Below are positions 53,417 through 63,215 of a stretch of 64,000 nucleotides of DNA, one piece after another. The position numbers and the translations under genes were made by a program. Positions within the stretch are counted from its first letter, which is position 1. The number at the start of each line of letters is the position of its first letter. The stretch is from Nostoc sp. CCCryo 231-06 (GTDB lineage: Bacteria; Cyanobacteriota; Cyanobacteriia; Cyanobacteriales; Nostocaceae), in assembly GCA_023522315.1 (NCBI GenBank), contig JAHCSU010000419.1:30844-94843 (forward strand). The letters run 5' to 3'. Under the pieces are notes generated by a model, which ran no database searches, was not told the origin of the DNA, and was given only the letters and a program-made list of their open reading frames with translations.

Positions 53417-55585
53417 ATGCAGGTACTACGTTGTTCCCCTAGAAAAGAAATCCTCAGTCTCAATGTCAGTTTGGGACGTGGCGGTGAAGCTTGTGTTTAT
53501 GCGGTGCCATCCGATAACAATTTGGTGGCAAAGATTTACCACAAGCCAACCATTGCCCATGCCGATAAACTCCAGGCCATGCTTGCCAACCCGCCAGAAA
53601 ACCCGACGGCGAGTTTAGGGCATATCTCTATCGCCTGGCCAGAGGATTTATTACGGGCGGCAGATGGCAAAAATCCCATCCTCGGCTTTTTGATGCCACG
53701 CATTCAAGGGATGCGTCCAATCATCGACTTTTACAACCCCAGAACCCGTCGCCAACACTGTCCCCTATTCAACTATCAGTACCTGCTCCGCACGGCTCGT
53801 AACTTGGCGGCGGCTTTTGCTGCTTTACACGCTAGTGGATATTGTATTGGTGATGTAAACGAGTCAAATATCCTCGTCAGTGACACAGCACTGGTGACTT
53901 TGATAGACACAGACTCCTTCCAAGTACTCGACCCAAGCAGCAATGTTGTTTATCGCTGCCCAGTGGGTAAACCAGAGTTTACCCCACCAGAACTACAGAA
54001 TAAAACTTTTGCCCAGCACGATCGCGAAATTTCTCACGATTTATTTGGGTTAGCGGTGCTGGTATTCCAACTCTTAATGGAAGGCACGCACCCATTTTCG
54101 GGGATTTTTCAAGGTGCTATTGAGCCACCGCCCTACGAAGCCCGCATTGCATCGGGTCATTTTACTTACAGCCAAAAGCGTTACGTACCCTACCTTCCTA
54201 CACCCATTGCACCCGCTTGGGAAATTCTGCATCCCAGCCTACAAGAACTATTTGTCCGTTGTTTTGAAGACGGTCACAACAACCCACATCTGCGCCCCAG
54301 TGCCCAGGCTTGGCTATCAGCTATTGCTGAAGCCGAAGATTCCCTGATTACCTGCACGACAAACCCTCAGCATCGCTACAACAACCACATGCGTAGCTGT
54401 CCCTGGTGTGAACGTACCGTGCGATTAGGCGGACGCGACCCCTTCCCATCACATCGGGCTATAGAAGCTAGAGAACATCTCCAACCGCGAATCAAACGGA
54501 AAAAGCACTACACCCAGACACCGCATTTTCCACAGCGAACCATGTCACCGCACTCAGCTAATTATTGGCAGCCAGTAATTACCCCAAGCGGTGCATCTTA
54601 TAAACCTTCCAAGAAGTCAAAGTTGTACCCGATTATTTGTTGCTTGCTGGGTTTTGGTTTATTGGGATATGCGGATGTAATGATTAAATTTACTCAGCCG
54701 TTGGTTACCCAAAATGCTTACACTCAACAAACACTGAAGTCTCGCCAGACAACTAACAAACTCAGCTTCGCTGATTACTATCAGCAAGGTTATACTGCTT
54801 ACAAAGACCGAGATTATGAAAAAGCAATTGCCAGCTTTACCGGAGCAATTGAACAAGAACCGACACATGCCAGAGCTATTGTAAATCGTGGCAATGCTCG
54901 CTATAACATGAAAGATTACGAAGGAGCAGTTGTAGATTATAGCCAAGCTCTGAAAATCAATCCTAATCAAACCAAAGCTCTCGTGAATCGGGGTAATGCC
55001 CGCTATATGCTCGCCGAATATAGCAACGATCCCGATCTAGAGTATAACCTAGCGATCGCAGACTATAATCGCGCCATTGGTCTGGATAATAATGAAATTG
55101 AAGCTTATATCAGACGCGGGATTGTCCGCACCCAAATGGCTAAATATAGCGGTGAATCTCAACAAGCTTACAAAAGAGCGCTCACAGATTTTTCTCACGC
55201 CATAAAACTTAATGTATCCAAAGCAGAAGCTTACTTTCAGCGAGGTGTTGTCTATTATCAAATTGCTCAATATAGCAGCAATTATGAGCAAGAATATCAT
55301 CAAGCGATCGCTGACTTTAACCAAGCATTAGCTATCAGCCCCAAACTAGCAAAAGTATATCTCAAACGAGGCATGGTTCGCTATGAACTAGCACAATATG
55401 GCGGTAGTGAATCTAACAAAAATCAGGCGAAAGCTGTCGAGGATATACAGGCATCTGCCAAATTCTTTCTTGAGCAAGATGATATGGATAACTATCAGCA
55501 AGCACTCAGTAACATGTGTGTAGTCGTAGAAAACAAATGTGACCCTTTATTCCAAAGCTCAAGTAATTTGGAAAAAACTAACTAA
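53417..55585 (+). CDS. Protein kinase with transmembrane segment and C-terminal TPR repeats
   Basis: A 722-residue protein. The kinase domain (about 10-310) has LGRGGEACVYAV (glycine loop), VAKIYHK (ATP lysine), and GYCIGDVNESNILV and LIDTDSFQV in place of HRD and DFG; the divergent Gly-Asp catalytic loop is typical of TerY-P kinases. A small Cys pair (MRSCPWCERTV) follows. One membrane segment (LYPIICCLLGFGLLGYADVMI, about 400-420) precedes at least five TPR units (YYQQGYTAYKDRDYEKAIASF, ARAIVNRGNARYNMKDYEGAV, and so on). The C-terminal TPRs probably bind target proteins. A strong terminator follows. Confidence 0.88.
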   Translation: MQVLRCSPRKEILSLNVSLGRGGEACVYAVPSDNNLVAKIYHKPTIAHADKLQAMLANPPENPTASLGHISIAWPEDLLRAADGKNPILGFLMPRIQGMRPIIDFYNPRTRRQHCPLFNYQYLLRTARNLAAAFAALHASGYCIGDVNESNILVSDTALVTLIDTDSFQVLDPSSNVVYRCPVGKPEFTPPELQNKTFAQHDREISHDLFGLAVLVFQLLMEGTHPFSGIFQGAIEPPPYEARIASGHFTYSQKRYVPYLPTPIAPAWEILHPSLQELFVRCFEDGHNNPHLRPSAQAWLSAIAEAEDSLITCTTNPQHRYNNHMRSCPWCERTVRLGGRDPFPSHRAIEAREHLQPRIKRKKHYTQTPHFPQRTMSPHSANYWQPVITPSGASYKPSKKSKLYPIICCLLGFGLLGYADVMIKFTQPLVTQNAYTQQTLKSRQTTNKLSFADYYQQGYTAYKDRDYEKAIASFTGAIEQEPTHARAIVNRGNARYNMKDYEGAVVDYSQALKINPNQTKALVNRGNARYMLAEYSNDPDLEYNLAIADYNRAIGLDNNEIEAYIRRGIVRTQMAKYSGESQQAYKRALTDFSHAIKLNVSKAEAYFQRGVVYYQIAQYSSNYEQEYHQAIADFNQALAISPKLAKVYLKRGMVRYELAQYGGSESNKNQAKAVEDIQASAKFFLEQDDMDNYQQALSNMCVVVENKCDPLFQSSSNLEKTN

Positions 55586-55641
55586 AAACAAGTAAGTTTT
55601 TTTACTGGTATATTATTGGTTTGAATTTTATAAATCAAGCC

Positions 55642-55673
55642 TAACTAGGGTTAGCTAATGCTAACCCTAGTTA
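55642..55673 (+). terminator. Intrinsic terminator of the TerY-P triad
   Basis: A perfect 14-bp stem TAACTAGGGTTAGC, loop TAAT, then its inverse, followed by TTTATTT. It lies 57 bases after the kinase stop. Confidence 0.85.
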
Positions 55674-55878
55674 TTTATTTGGTAACATTTTTATTTAAAA
55701 GAGTAATTTATTTTCCTATTTCTAGATATTCATATAGCTTTTATATAGAAAAGATTTTAATTTATATTTACTTCATAATTTCGGGGAAAATAACAGTTAG
55801 ATTATTGACGTAGAAAGAGAAAACAGAAATAAATTTTTCTCTATCTAAGTGCATCCTCTTCATGTTGATAAAGTCAAA

Positions 55879-56023
55879 CAATTTTGGATTTTAGATTTTG
55901 GATTTTCTATTAAAAGAGTTTTTTTGTACATGCCCCACTATGATAATGGGCAGAGAAAATCTACTCATAGGCTCGTGACATTCGAGCATTAATCCCAAAT
56001 TGTAAATCCAGAATCTAAAATTG
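55879..56023. repeat. Inverted-repeat element upstream of rfbF
   Basis: CAATTTTGGATTTTAGATTT at the left is matched by an imperfect inverse (AAATCCAGAATCTAAAATTG) at the right, with GCCCCACTATGATAATGGGC in the middle. This is a common cyanobacterial intergenic palindrome. The rest of 55586-56068 is AT-rich and shows no gene. Confidence 0.55.
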
Positions 56024-56068
56024 GCACGGTCAAATAATAATATCCCTACAAATCTCCGAGGTAATTGC

Positions 56069-56842
56069 ATGAAAGCGGTGATTTTGGCTGGAGGACTTGG
56101 TACACGCCTCAGTGAAGAAACTAGTATCAGACCCAAGCCGATGGTTGAAATTGGTGGTAAGCCAATTCTCTGGCACATAATGAAAACTTACTCTGCTCAC
56201 GGCATTAATGACTTCATTATTTGTTGCGGTTACAAAGGTTACATAATTAAGGAGTATTTTGCTAACTACTTCTTACACATGTCAGATGTTACCTTTGATA
56301 TGCGATTTAACCAGATGAACGTGCATTCTGGTTATGCTGAACCCTGGCGTGTCACCTTAGTAAATACGGGTGATAATACAATGACAGGCGGACGCTTAAA
56401 GCGAATCAGCGAACATCTGGGTAATGAAACTTTTTGCTTTACTTATGGTGATGGTGTAAGTAATATTAATATCACCGAGCTAGTTAACTTTCATAAAGAA
56501 CAAAAGACCTTAGGAACACTCACAGCCGTTCAACCAGCCGGACGTTTTGGTGCCATTTCTTTAGGATATGAGCAAACTAAAATTACCAGTTTTCGGGAAA
56601 AACCCGAAGGTGATGGAGCTTGGATTAATGGCGGTTATTTTGTGTTAGAACCAGAAGTAATCAATATGATTGCTGATGACTCTACAGTATGGGAGCAAGA
56701 GCCATTAGAAAAGCTAGCTGATATGGAACAACTATCTGCTTTCAAACATGATGGTTTTTGGCAACCTATGGATACTTTACGCGATAAAAACTACCTAGAG
56801 GGGTTATGGAAAAGCACTCAAGCCCCTTGGAAAGTTTGGTAA
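56069..56842 (+). CDS. rfbF: Glucose-1-phosphate cytidylyltransferase
   Basis: A 257-residue nucleotidyltransferase making CDP-glucose, the entry to CDP-linked 3,6-dideoxy or branched sugars. The signature is MKAVILAGGLGTRLSEET and RPKPMVEIGGKPILWHIMKTY, followed by FTYGDGVSNI (metal-binding Asp) and EKPEGDGAWINGGYFVLEP. The ATG at 56069 is preferred because it starts the conserved MKAVILAGG and follows CCGAGG; the longer frame from 56021 is not conserved-looking. CDP-glucose 4,6-dehydratase is not in the window. Confidence 0.93.
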   Translation: MKAVILAGGLGTRLSEETSIRPKPMVEIGGKPILWHIMKTYSAHGINDFIICCGYKGYIIKEYFANYFLHMSDVTFDMRFNQMNVHSGYAEPWRVTLVNTGDNTMTGGRLKRISEHLGNETFCFTYGDGVSNINITELVNFHKEQKTLGTLTAVQPAGRFGAISLGYEQTKITSFREKPEGDGAWINGGYFVLEPEVINMIADDSTVWEQEPLEKLADMEQLSAFKHDGFWQPMDTLRDKNYLEGLWKSTQAPWKVW

Positions 56843-56910
56843 GTAGAGACGCGATTAATCGCGTCTGTACAAGAGTATTGAGTAGAGACGCGATTAATCG
56901 CGTCTGTACA
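56843..56910. repeat. Two copies of a 20-bp perfect palindrome
   Basis: AGACGCGATTAATCGCGTCT at 56847-56866 and 56886-56905, each in a GTAG...GTACA frame, 39 bases apart. They follow the rfbF stop directly and may act as a terminator; a diverged copy ends pheT. Confidence 0.75.
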
Positions 56911-56980
56911 GGAGTTATGAGTTTTAACTCCCCACTCCCAATTTGATAGATTTACTGTAATTTAAAGTACAATAATCCTA

Positions 56981-58195
56981 ATGTATGATTTTGCAATTAT
57001 AGGTGGGGGAATAGTTGGACTCTCTACAGCATTGGCTTTAGGAAAACGCTATCCCAATGCGCGTATTTTAGTTCTAGAAAAAGAGAGTCAATGGGCATTT
57101 CACCAAACCGGCAATAATAGCGGTGTAATTCATTCTGGTATTTACTACAAACCAGGAAGTTTCAAGGCTAAATTTTGTCGTGACGGTTCTCGCTCTATGG
57201 TAGAGTTTTGTCAAGAGCATGGAATTGAGCATGAAGTTTGTGGTAAGGTTATTGTTGCAACTGATGAACAAGAGCTACCACGCTTAGAAAATCTCTACAA
57301 ACGTGGCTTAGACAATGGCATAGAAGTTAAGAGAATTAGCCCCGAAGAAGTCAGGGAAATTGAACCTCATGTAAAATGTGTAGGTGGACTTCGGGTACTC
57401 TCAACTGGTATTGTTAATTACAAGCAAGTTTGTTTTAAATATGCCCAGCTAATTCAACAGCAGGGTGGGGATTTACACCTCAATACAAAAGTTCTGAAAA
57501 TCTCTCCAAGTGGTAAAAATCAGGTACTGCAAACAAACAAAGGTAGCTTTGAAACACGGTTTGTAATTAATTGTACTGGATTGCATAGCGATCGCACCGC
57601 CAAATTAGGTCAAGTTGAACCCCAAGCAAAAATTGTTCCATTCCGGGGAGAATATTACGAACTCACCCCAGAAAAACGTTATCTCGTCAAAACACTAATT
57701 TACCCAGTTCCCAATCCAGATTTTCCCTTCTTGGGTGTTCACTTTACCCGGATGATTGATGGTAGCGTCCATGCAGGGCCAAACGCGGTTCTGTCGCTCA
57801 AACGCGAAGGTTACAAAAAAACCGACTTTGACTTACGGGATTTTCTTGAAGTCATCACCTATCCTGGGTTCTGGAAATTAGCAGCCAAACACGCTGATGA
57901 AGGCATCCAAGAAATCATTCGTTCCTTTAGTAAAGCAGCCTTCACCAGAAGCTTGCAAAAACTAATCCCCGAAGTTCAAGCAGAAGATTTAGTTCCCACC
58001 CATGCAGGAGTTCGCGCTCAAGCCTTAATGAACGACGGCAGGCTTGTAGACGACTTTTTGATTGTTTCTGGTCAAAACTCCATTCATGTTTGCAATGCTC
58101 CTTCTCCTGCGGCTACATCTTCTCTAGAAATCGGCAAAGCGCTTGTGGCAGAAATTCCCCAACTTTCGCATCTAGATATTGCAGTAACTGCATAG
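56981..58195 (+). CDS. lhgO: L-2-hydroxyglutarate oxidase-like FAD enzyme
   Basis: A 404-residue FAD-dependent oxidoreductase of the DAO fold. MYDFAIIGGGIVGLSTALALGKRYP is the dinucleotide site, GNNSGVIHSGIYYKPGSFKAKFC is the typical LhgO segment, and GLHSDRTAKLG, VPFRGEYYEL and THAGVRAQALMNDGRLVDDFLI follow. Length matches LhgO. The family oxidises L-2-hydroxyglutarate to 2-oxoglutarate at the membrane. Within this cluster it may instead act on a sugar-pathway hydroxy acid, but nothing in the sequence shows that. Confidence 0.87.
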   Translation: MYDFAIIGGGIVGLSTALALGKRYPNARILVLEKESQWAFHQTGNNSGVIHSGIYYKPGSFKAKFCRDGSRSMVEFCQEHGIEHEVCGKVIVATDEQELPRLENLYKRGLDNGIEVKRISPEEVREIEPHVKCVGGLRVLSTGIVNYKQVCFKYAQLIQQQGGDLHLNTKVLKISPSGKNQVLQTNKGSFETRFVINCTGLHSDRTAKLGQVEPQAKIVPFRGEYYELTPEKRYLVKTLIYPVPNPDFPFLGVHFTRMIDGSVHAGPNAVLSLKREGYKKTDFDLRDFLEVITYPGFWKLAAKHADEGIQEIIRSFSKAAFTRSLQKLIPEVQAEDLVPTHAGVRAQALMNDGRLVDDFLIVSGQNSIHVCNAPSPAATSSLEIGKALVAEIPQLSHLDIAVTA

Positions 58196-58394
58196 ATAAC
58201 ATAGTTATTACTTCCGGGCTGCTGAATAAAAGGATGAATCTTGTATAGTGGGCATCTTTTCCAGCCTGGAAATACAAGAGACGGGTAAGATACCCATCTC
58301 ACAAGAAAAAAGTGTAGTGCATCAATTAAGAACCGCTATAGAGTGCTGCTACCCAATGGGTTAGTCGGCAAACTATGTAATGAATGTTAGCCGA

Positions 58395-58515
58395 TATATA
58401 TAGCGCTTCTGGTTTTAGTCCAATGACCTAACCCCCAACCCCTTCCCTACAAGGGAATGGGAGTAAGATTCAAAGCCTCTCTCCTCTTAGGAGAGAGGTT
58501 TGGAGAGAGGTCGAG
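58395..58515. repeat. Dispersed CCCTTCCCT-type repeat, second copy
   Basis: TATAGCGCTTCT, CCTAACCCCCAACCCCTTCC and CTCTCTCCTCTTAGGAGAGAG match 46214-46324. It lies in the 442-base gap before the epimerase gene; nothing else is seen in the gap. Confidence 0.6.
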
Positions 58516-58637
58516 TTATTGCATATAAACGAAAAGTATAGCGGTTCCCTCTTGGATGCAACACCCATTAGGGCGAACATCTGTGCGCCCCTACTAAACG
58601 AAAAATTTAACTCATCAATACAAAGGTATTAACCACA

Positions 58638-59666
58638 ATGAAAATATTAGTAACTGGAACAGAAGGCTATCTTGGTTCGTTATTACCCCCTCTGCTAATT
58701 GAACGAGGACATGAAGTTATCGGTCTAGATACCGGTTTTTATAAAGTTGGTTGGCTGTACAACGCTAATGGGGTGACACCCAAAACCCTCAACAAAGATA
58801 TCCGCAACATCACCCCTGATGATTTGGAAGGTGTTGAAGCAATAGTTCACATGGCGGAACTCTCCAACGATCCAGCCGGACAATTAGCACCTAATATTAC
58901 CTACGAAATTAATCATATAGGTTCAGTTCGTCTGGCTAGTCTGGCTAAGGCTATGGGTGTGCGTCGCTTCGTATATATGTCTTCGTGCAGTGTCTATGGT
59001 GTTGCTACCGCAGGTGATGTCACAGAAGAATCCCCAATTAATCCCCAAACCGCCTACGCAGAATGCAAAACTCTCGTAGAAAGAGATGTCACACCACTCG
59101 CTGACGATGACTTCTCTCCCACCTTTATGCGGAATGCCACTGCCTTTGGTGCTTCTCCCAGGATGCGCTTTGATATTGTTTTAAACAACTTAGCAGGGTT
59201 GGCATGGACTAGCAAAAAAATCAAAATGACCAGTGATGGTACACCCTGGCGGCCATTAGTCCACGCACTGGATATTTGCAAAGCAATAGTCTGCACCTTA
59301 GAAGCACCACGGGATATTGTACATAAACAAATCTTCAACGTGGGAGATACAGCAAACAACTATCGCGTCAAAGAAATCGCGGAAATTATTGCTGATATTT
59401 TCCCAGATTGTAAATTGTTCTTTGGTAACAACGGTTCAGATAACCGCAGCTATCGGGTATCTTTCGAGAAAATCAACACAATCCTACCTGGATTTAAGTG
59501 TGATTGGAATGCCCGACTTGGTGCCCAGCAGTTATTTGATTTATTCAGTCAAATACACATGGCTGAAGATACTTTCTTGTTTAGAGGATTTACCCGCTTA
59601 AGGCAACTAGAGTACCTGATTCGTACCGAGCAAATTGACAAAGATTTTTTCTGGAATAAAAAGTAG
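58638..59666 (+). CDS. NAD-dependent epimerase/dehydratase (extended SDR)
   Basis: A 342-residue nucleotide-sugar SDR. MKILVTGTEGYLGSLLPPLL carries the cofactor site, EAIVHMAELSNDP the strand-4 motif, YMSSCSVYG the Ser and TAYAECKTLVE the YxxxK pair. FMRNATAFGASPRMRFDIVLNNLAG and WRPLVHALDICKAI are typical of sugar epimerases and reductases. The exact nucleotide-sugar substrate is unclear. With rfbF, a C-methyltransferase and rfbC around it, a deoxysugar step is likely. Confidence 0.88.
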   Translation: MKILVTGTEGYLGSLLPPLLIERGHEVIGLDTGFYKVGWLYNANGVTPKTLNKDIRNITPDDLEGVEAIVHMAELSNDPAGQLAPNITYEINHIGSVRLASLAKAMGVRRFVYMSSCSVYGVATAGDVTEESPINPQTAYAECKTLVERDVTPLADDDFSPTFMRNATAFGASPRMRFDIVLNNLAGLAWTSKKIKMTSDGTPWRPLVHALDICKAIVCTLEAPRDIVHKQIFNVGDTANNYRVKEIAEIIADIFPDCKLFFGNNGSDNRSYRVSFEKINTILPGFKCDWNARLGAQQLFDLFSQIHMAEDTFLFRGFTRLRQLEYLIRTEQIDKDFFWNKK

Positions 59667-59705
59667 CTAGAGTAGCCTAGCAGCAGCGAACAAATAATCT
59701 AAGCT

Positions 59706-59730
59706 TCCGAATCAACCTATTTGATTCGGA
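59706..59730. terminator. Hairpin after the epimerase gene
   Basis: TCCGAATCAA, CCTAT, TTGATTCGGA is a perfect 10-bp stem with a 5-base loop. The T-run is weak, so termination may be partial. Confidence 0.55.
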
Positions 59731-59775
59731 CTTATCCTATCTATCAAATTATTTGCAATTAGTGACTTAAAGCTT

Positions 59776-61044
59776 ATGGCGATCGCAAAATGTCGTTTTA
59801 GTGGTCAACCCCTGCACCAAACCTTTATTGATCTGGGAATGTCACCTTTAGCTAATGCCTATTTAACAGCAGAACAGCTAAATAATGCAGAGAAATTTTA
59901 TCCTCTCCATGCTTATGTCTCTGAAGACACTCTTTTAGTTCAATTAGAACAGTTTGAAACACCCGATCACATTTTCAGCGACTATGCTTATTTTTCTTCA
60001 TACTCGGTAAGTTGGCTAAAACATGCCAAGGCTTACACGGAGATGGTGGTAGAAAAGTTTGGCTTTAATCACAATAATCAAGTTATTGAAATTGCCAGTA
60101 ACGACGGCTACCTCCTGCAATATTTTCTAGAAAAGGGAATCCCTGTTTTAGGAATAGAACCAGCAGCAAATATAGCTAAAGTTGCTGAAGACAAAGGCAT
60201 TCCTAGTATCAACAAGTTTTTTGGAGTTGAAACTGCCAAAGAACTAGTGACACAAGGAAAACTAGCTGACCTTTTGATAGGTAATAATGTTTTAGCTCAT
60301 GTACCGGATCTAAACGATTTCATCGCTGGAATGAAACTCATCCTCAAACCGAACGGCATTTTGACGATGGAGTTTCCTCATATTTTGCAACTTCTTCAAC
60401 AAAATCAGTTTGATACTATTTATCACGAGCATTTTTCTTATTTCTCATTCCTCACAATCGAAAAAGTTTTTGCAGCGCACAACTTGCAACTTTTTGACGT
60501 AGAGGAATTACCAACTCACGGTGGTTCACTAAGAATTTATGCCAAACATGACTACGCTGTTCATCTCAGCATTAGTCAACGAGTTAGACATCTGAAAGCT
60601 AAAGAAATTGCCGCCGGACTGCATCGCATAGAGACTTACATGACATTTGGAGAAAAAGTCAAAGAAACAAAGCACAAACTATTAAATTTTCTCTTGACAG
60701 TTAAAGCAGAAGGTAAATCAATCGTTGGTTATGGCGCACCTGCTAAAGGCAATACATTGCTCAATTACTGTGGGATTGCTAAAGATTTTATTGATTACAC
60801 AGTAGATTGCAATCCTTACAAGCAGGGCTTATTTTTACCTGGCACTCATATTCCCATCTTTGAACCAGAGAAAATCCGCGAAACCAAACCAGATTATCTT
60901 CTAATTTTACCTTGGAATCTCAAGGAAGAAATTATGGAACAAATGGCATTTATTGGCGAGTGGGGTGGACAGTTTGTAGTGCCAATTCCTGAAGTAAAAA
61001 TTTATCCGTCTCCTATTCCGGATCGGGTTTTAATAGCGCCGTAA
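59776..61044 (+). CDS. SAM-dependent sugar C-methyltransferase
   Basis: A 422-residue protein of the NDP-sugar C-methyltransferase family (TylCIII/NovU-like). The N-terminus (KCRFSGQPLHQTFIDLGMSPLANAYL) is the small zinc-domain type region, although the usual Cys set is reduced to one visible Cys. The SAM fold has VIEIASNDGYLLQYFLEKGIPVLGIEPA. The C-terminal domain has GYGAPAKGNTLLNYCGI and YTVDCNPYKQGLFLPGTHIPIF. Such enzymes methylate C-3 of 4-keto-6-deoxy sugars. Neighbouring rfbF and rfbC fit a branched deoxysugar on a surface glycan. Confidence 0.87.
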   Translation: MAIAKCRFSGQPLHQTFIDLGMSPLANAYLTAEQLNNAEKFYPLHAYVSEDTLLVQLEQFETPDHIFSDYAYFSSYSVSWLKHAKAYTEMVVEKFGFNHNNQVIEIASNDGYLLQYFLEKGIPVLGIEPAANIAKVAEDKGIPSINKFFGVETAKELVTQGKLADLLIGNNVLAHVPDLNDFIAGMKLILKPNGILTMEFPHILQLLQQNQFDTIYHEHFSYFSFLTIEKVFAAHNLQLFDVEELPTHGGSLRIYAKHDYAVHLSISQRVRHLKAKEIAAGLHRIETYMTFGEKVKETKHKLLNFLLTVKAEGKSIVGYGAPAKGNTLLNYCGIAKDFIDYTVDCNPYKQGLFLPGTHIPIFEPEKIRETKPDYLLILPWNLKEEIMEQMAFIGEWGGQFVVPIPEVKIYPSPIPDRVLIAP

Positions 61045-61293
61045 TTACTAATTATAAAAAAATCTGCCTATTACTTTACTTACTATTTTTAGTTTTCGGT
61101 ATGATAATAGGTAATATTTAAGTGGTTTCCAAATAAAAAATATCCAACCATTTTTTTGAAATCGCTAAAGAGTAATTAAAAGGTGTATCTATTATAAATT
61201 CTTGCCGCCGAACCACAAAAAATTAGACTGGGAAGCAGCTTATGAATTACTAAGCTGTTCTTAGTCTTTATTCACTAAAAATTAGAGCTTAAT

Positions 61294-62301
61294 ATGAATA
61301 AACTGCTGACTATTGCTATTCCTACATTCAATCGTGCCCATCTTCTAGATAAGCAACTTAGTTGGTTGGCTCAAGCTATTAAAGGTTTTGAAGATGAATG
61401 TGAAATTTTAGTATCTGATAATTGTTCAACAGATAATACTCAAGAGGTGATCCAAAAATGGCAAGTCACACTTAACAATCTTACATTTAAATCAAATAAA
61501 AACTCGAAGAATTTAGGCGTGGTCAAAAATATTATGTATTGCCTAAAGTCTACAACAACAAAATATGTTTGGACAATCGGTGATGATGACCCAATTCAAG
61601 ATAGAGCCATTGCTTATGTGATTAGCAAACTCAAGCAACATGAAGATTTATCATTATTGTTTCTCAACTTTTCCGGACGAAACCAAATTACTGGTGAACC
61701 AGTTCATCCACCAACAATTGTTGGTAATCGCTGGTTTGATGTAGATAGTGAAGATGGTAATGGCGATGGTAAAGCTATATTTGAGCATTGTTTCTCAAAA
61801 AGTGTTGGCGCAGTTATTTTTCTGACTGCTACAGTCTATCGCACTGACTTAGTAAAACGCGCTCTGCAAGATTGGCCAGATGCTGAGAATAACTGGATAT
61901 CTTTAGCATATTTAGCCGGATATTGTGCTGCTAATGGCAGAGTAATCGTCACTCAAGATACTTATTTGGAATGTGTTGTTGGTGTGAGTTATTGGCAGAA
62001 AGAACCAAAATCTGCACTGTTAATGCAATACAAACACATACCCGAAGTGATTTTGAAATTAGAGAAAAGTGGATATTCTAAGCAGTTTTGTAGACGGATG
62101 CTTTTGCAGAACGGTAAAGAAGTCAACTTGAAGGTTTTCTTGGGTGCTTTAAGAAGATGGCCTATGTCCGCTATCAAAATAGTAGTTCCATTTTTGGCTT
62201 TAGTTAGCTTGTGTGCTTTTGACGTGATGGTTTCTAAAGAGTTCGGATTAGCAGAATCAAGTGAAATACCTACTCAAGAAGTGCGGACTTATAAGCCGTA
62301 A
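61294..62301 (+). CDS. Family 2 glycosyltransferase
   Basis: A 335-residue GT-A enzyme: LLTIAIPTFNRAHLLDKQL, EILVSDNCSTDNTQEVI and KYVWTIGDDDPIQD carry the nucleotide- and metal-binding acids. A hydrophobic C-terminal segment (MSAIKIVVPFLALVSLCAFDVMV) suggests membrane association. It probably adds a sugar to a lipid-linked or capsular glycan. Donor and acceptor are unknown. Confidence 0.88.
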   Translation: MNKLLTIAIPTFNRAHLLDKQLSWLAQAIKGFEDECEILVSDNCSTDNTQEVIQKWQVTLNNLTFKSNKNSKNLGVVKNIMYCLKSTTTKYVWTIGDDDPIQDRAIAYVISKLKQHEDLSLLFLNFSGRNQITGEPVHPPTIVGNRWFDVDSEDGNGDGKAIFEHCFSKSVGAVIFLTATVYRTDLVKRALQDWPDAENNWISLAYLAGYCAANGRVIVTQDTYLECVVGVSYWQKEPKSALLMQYKHIPEVILKLEKSGYSKQFCRRMLLQNGKEVNLKVFLGALRRWPMSAIKIVVPFLALVSLCAFDVMVSKEFGLAESSEIPTQEVRTYKP

Positions 62302-62351
62302 GCAATTAAATTGCTAACAAATATATATTAAAAATAGGAGAGATTTACGCC

Positions 62352-63203
62352 ATGTTTAGCGCTATGAAACGCAAAATCGCTATACTATCTTCTGACTTTG
62401 AATATTACGTAGCCCGTTGGAAGCATAGCAGAAATCTGCCAGCATTAGAAGGAAGCGATCGCAACATCCTTAATACTCTCAAAAAAGACGGCGTTTGTGT
62501 CACAACATTAGCAGATTTAGGGTTCAACTCTAGCTCCGAACTGCTCAAAGCTGCTTACCATCAATTGTCTCAGATGGAGAATCTCAACAATAGCCATCTA
62601 GATGAAAGGTTGCCACAAATTTACACAGTTACAGGTTTACCAGAATTTTATGCCTGGGGGGTAGAGAAAAGGCTACTCAACATCATCGAAAATTATATTG
62701 GTCTTCCAATTGCTTTTCATGGTGTACATTTACGCAAAGATTTCAAGAGCAAACATCAGTTTGGGACGCTACTATGGCATAGTGATGCAGAAGACCGTCG
62801 CATTATCAAAATCATTATTTACTTGAATGATGTAGAACAAAAAACTGGGCCTTTTGAATATATCCCTCGCTCTTTAACTTCCTTATTTAGTTGGAATTAT
62901 TTTCGAGTTTACTACAAACTTTGGAAGTCAGGTTATATGGGTATAGATGATGAACAAGTAAAACCAGTCATCCCCAAATCAGCTTGGAAATCCTGCCCAG
63001 GCCCAGCAGGTACAGTCATTCTTGTAGATACGAAAAATGCTTTGCATCACGGCACAGTCCGCACAGAAGACCGATCAACATTATTCTTGTGTTACACCGC
63101 CAATCCTCCCGAACGGCCAGACCTTTGTACCCAATATTGGGATGATACTTATCCTAGAGTAGAGTTACGTTCTGCATCAGATGCAGTTAAAGTTTCAACT
63201 TAA
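62352..63203 (+). CDS. Phytanoyl-CoA dioxygenase-like Fe(II)/2OG oxygenase
   Basis: A 283-residue PhyH-family protein. The iron ligands are the His and Asp of LLWHSDAED and the distal His of KNALHHGTVRTEDRSTLFLCY, with the 2-oxoglutarate Arg in the same segment. AGGAGA lies before the ATG. PhyH-like enzymes hydroxylate diverse small molecules and are found in glycan and natural product clusters. Here it lies between a glycosyltransferase and rfbC, so glycan tailoring is plausible. Confidence 0.82.
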   Translation: MFSAMKRKIAILSSDFEYYVARWKHSRNLPALEGSDRNILNTLKKDGVCVTTLADLGFNSSSELLKAAYHQLSQMENLNNSHLDERLPQIYTVTGLPEFYAWGVEKRLLNIIENYIGLPIAFHGVHLRKDFKSKHQFGTLLWHSDAEDRRIIKIIIYLNDVEQKTGPFEYIPRSLTSLFSWNYFRVYYKLWKSGYMGIDDEQVKPVIPKSAWKSCPGPAGTVILVDTKNALHHGTVRTEDRSTLFLCYTANPPERPDLCTQYWDDTYPRVELRSASDAVKVST

Positions 63204-63215
63204 ATTAATTTAATT

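Noticed and set aside
56021..56068. Longer N-terminus for the cytidylyltransferase
   Set aside because: The added residues derive from an intergenic repeat and the conserved family start is the Met at 56069.
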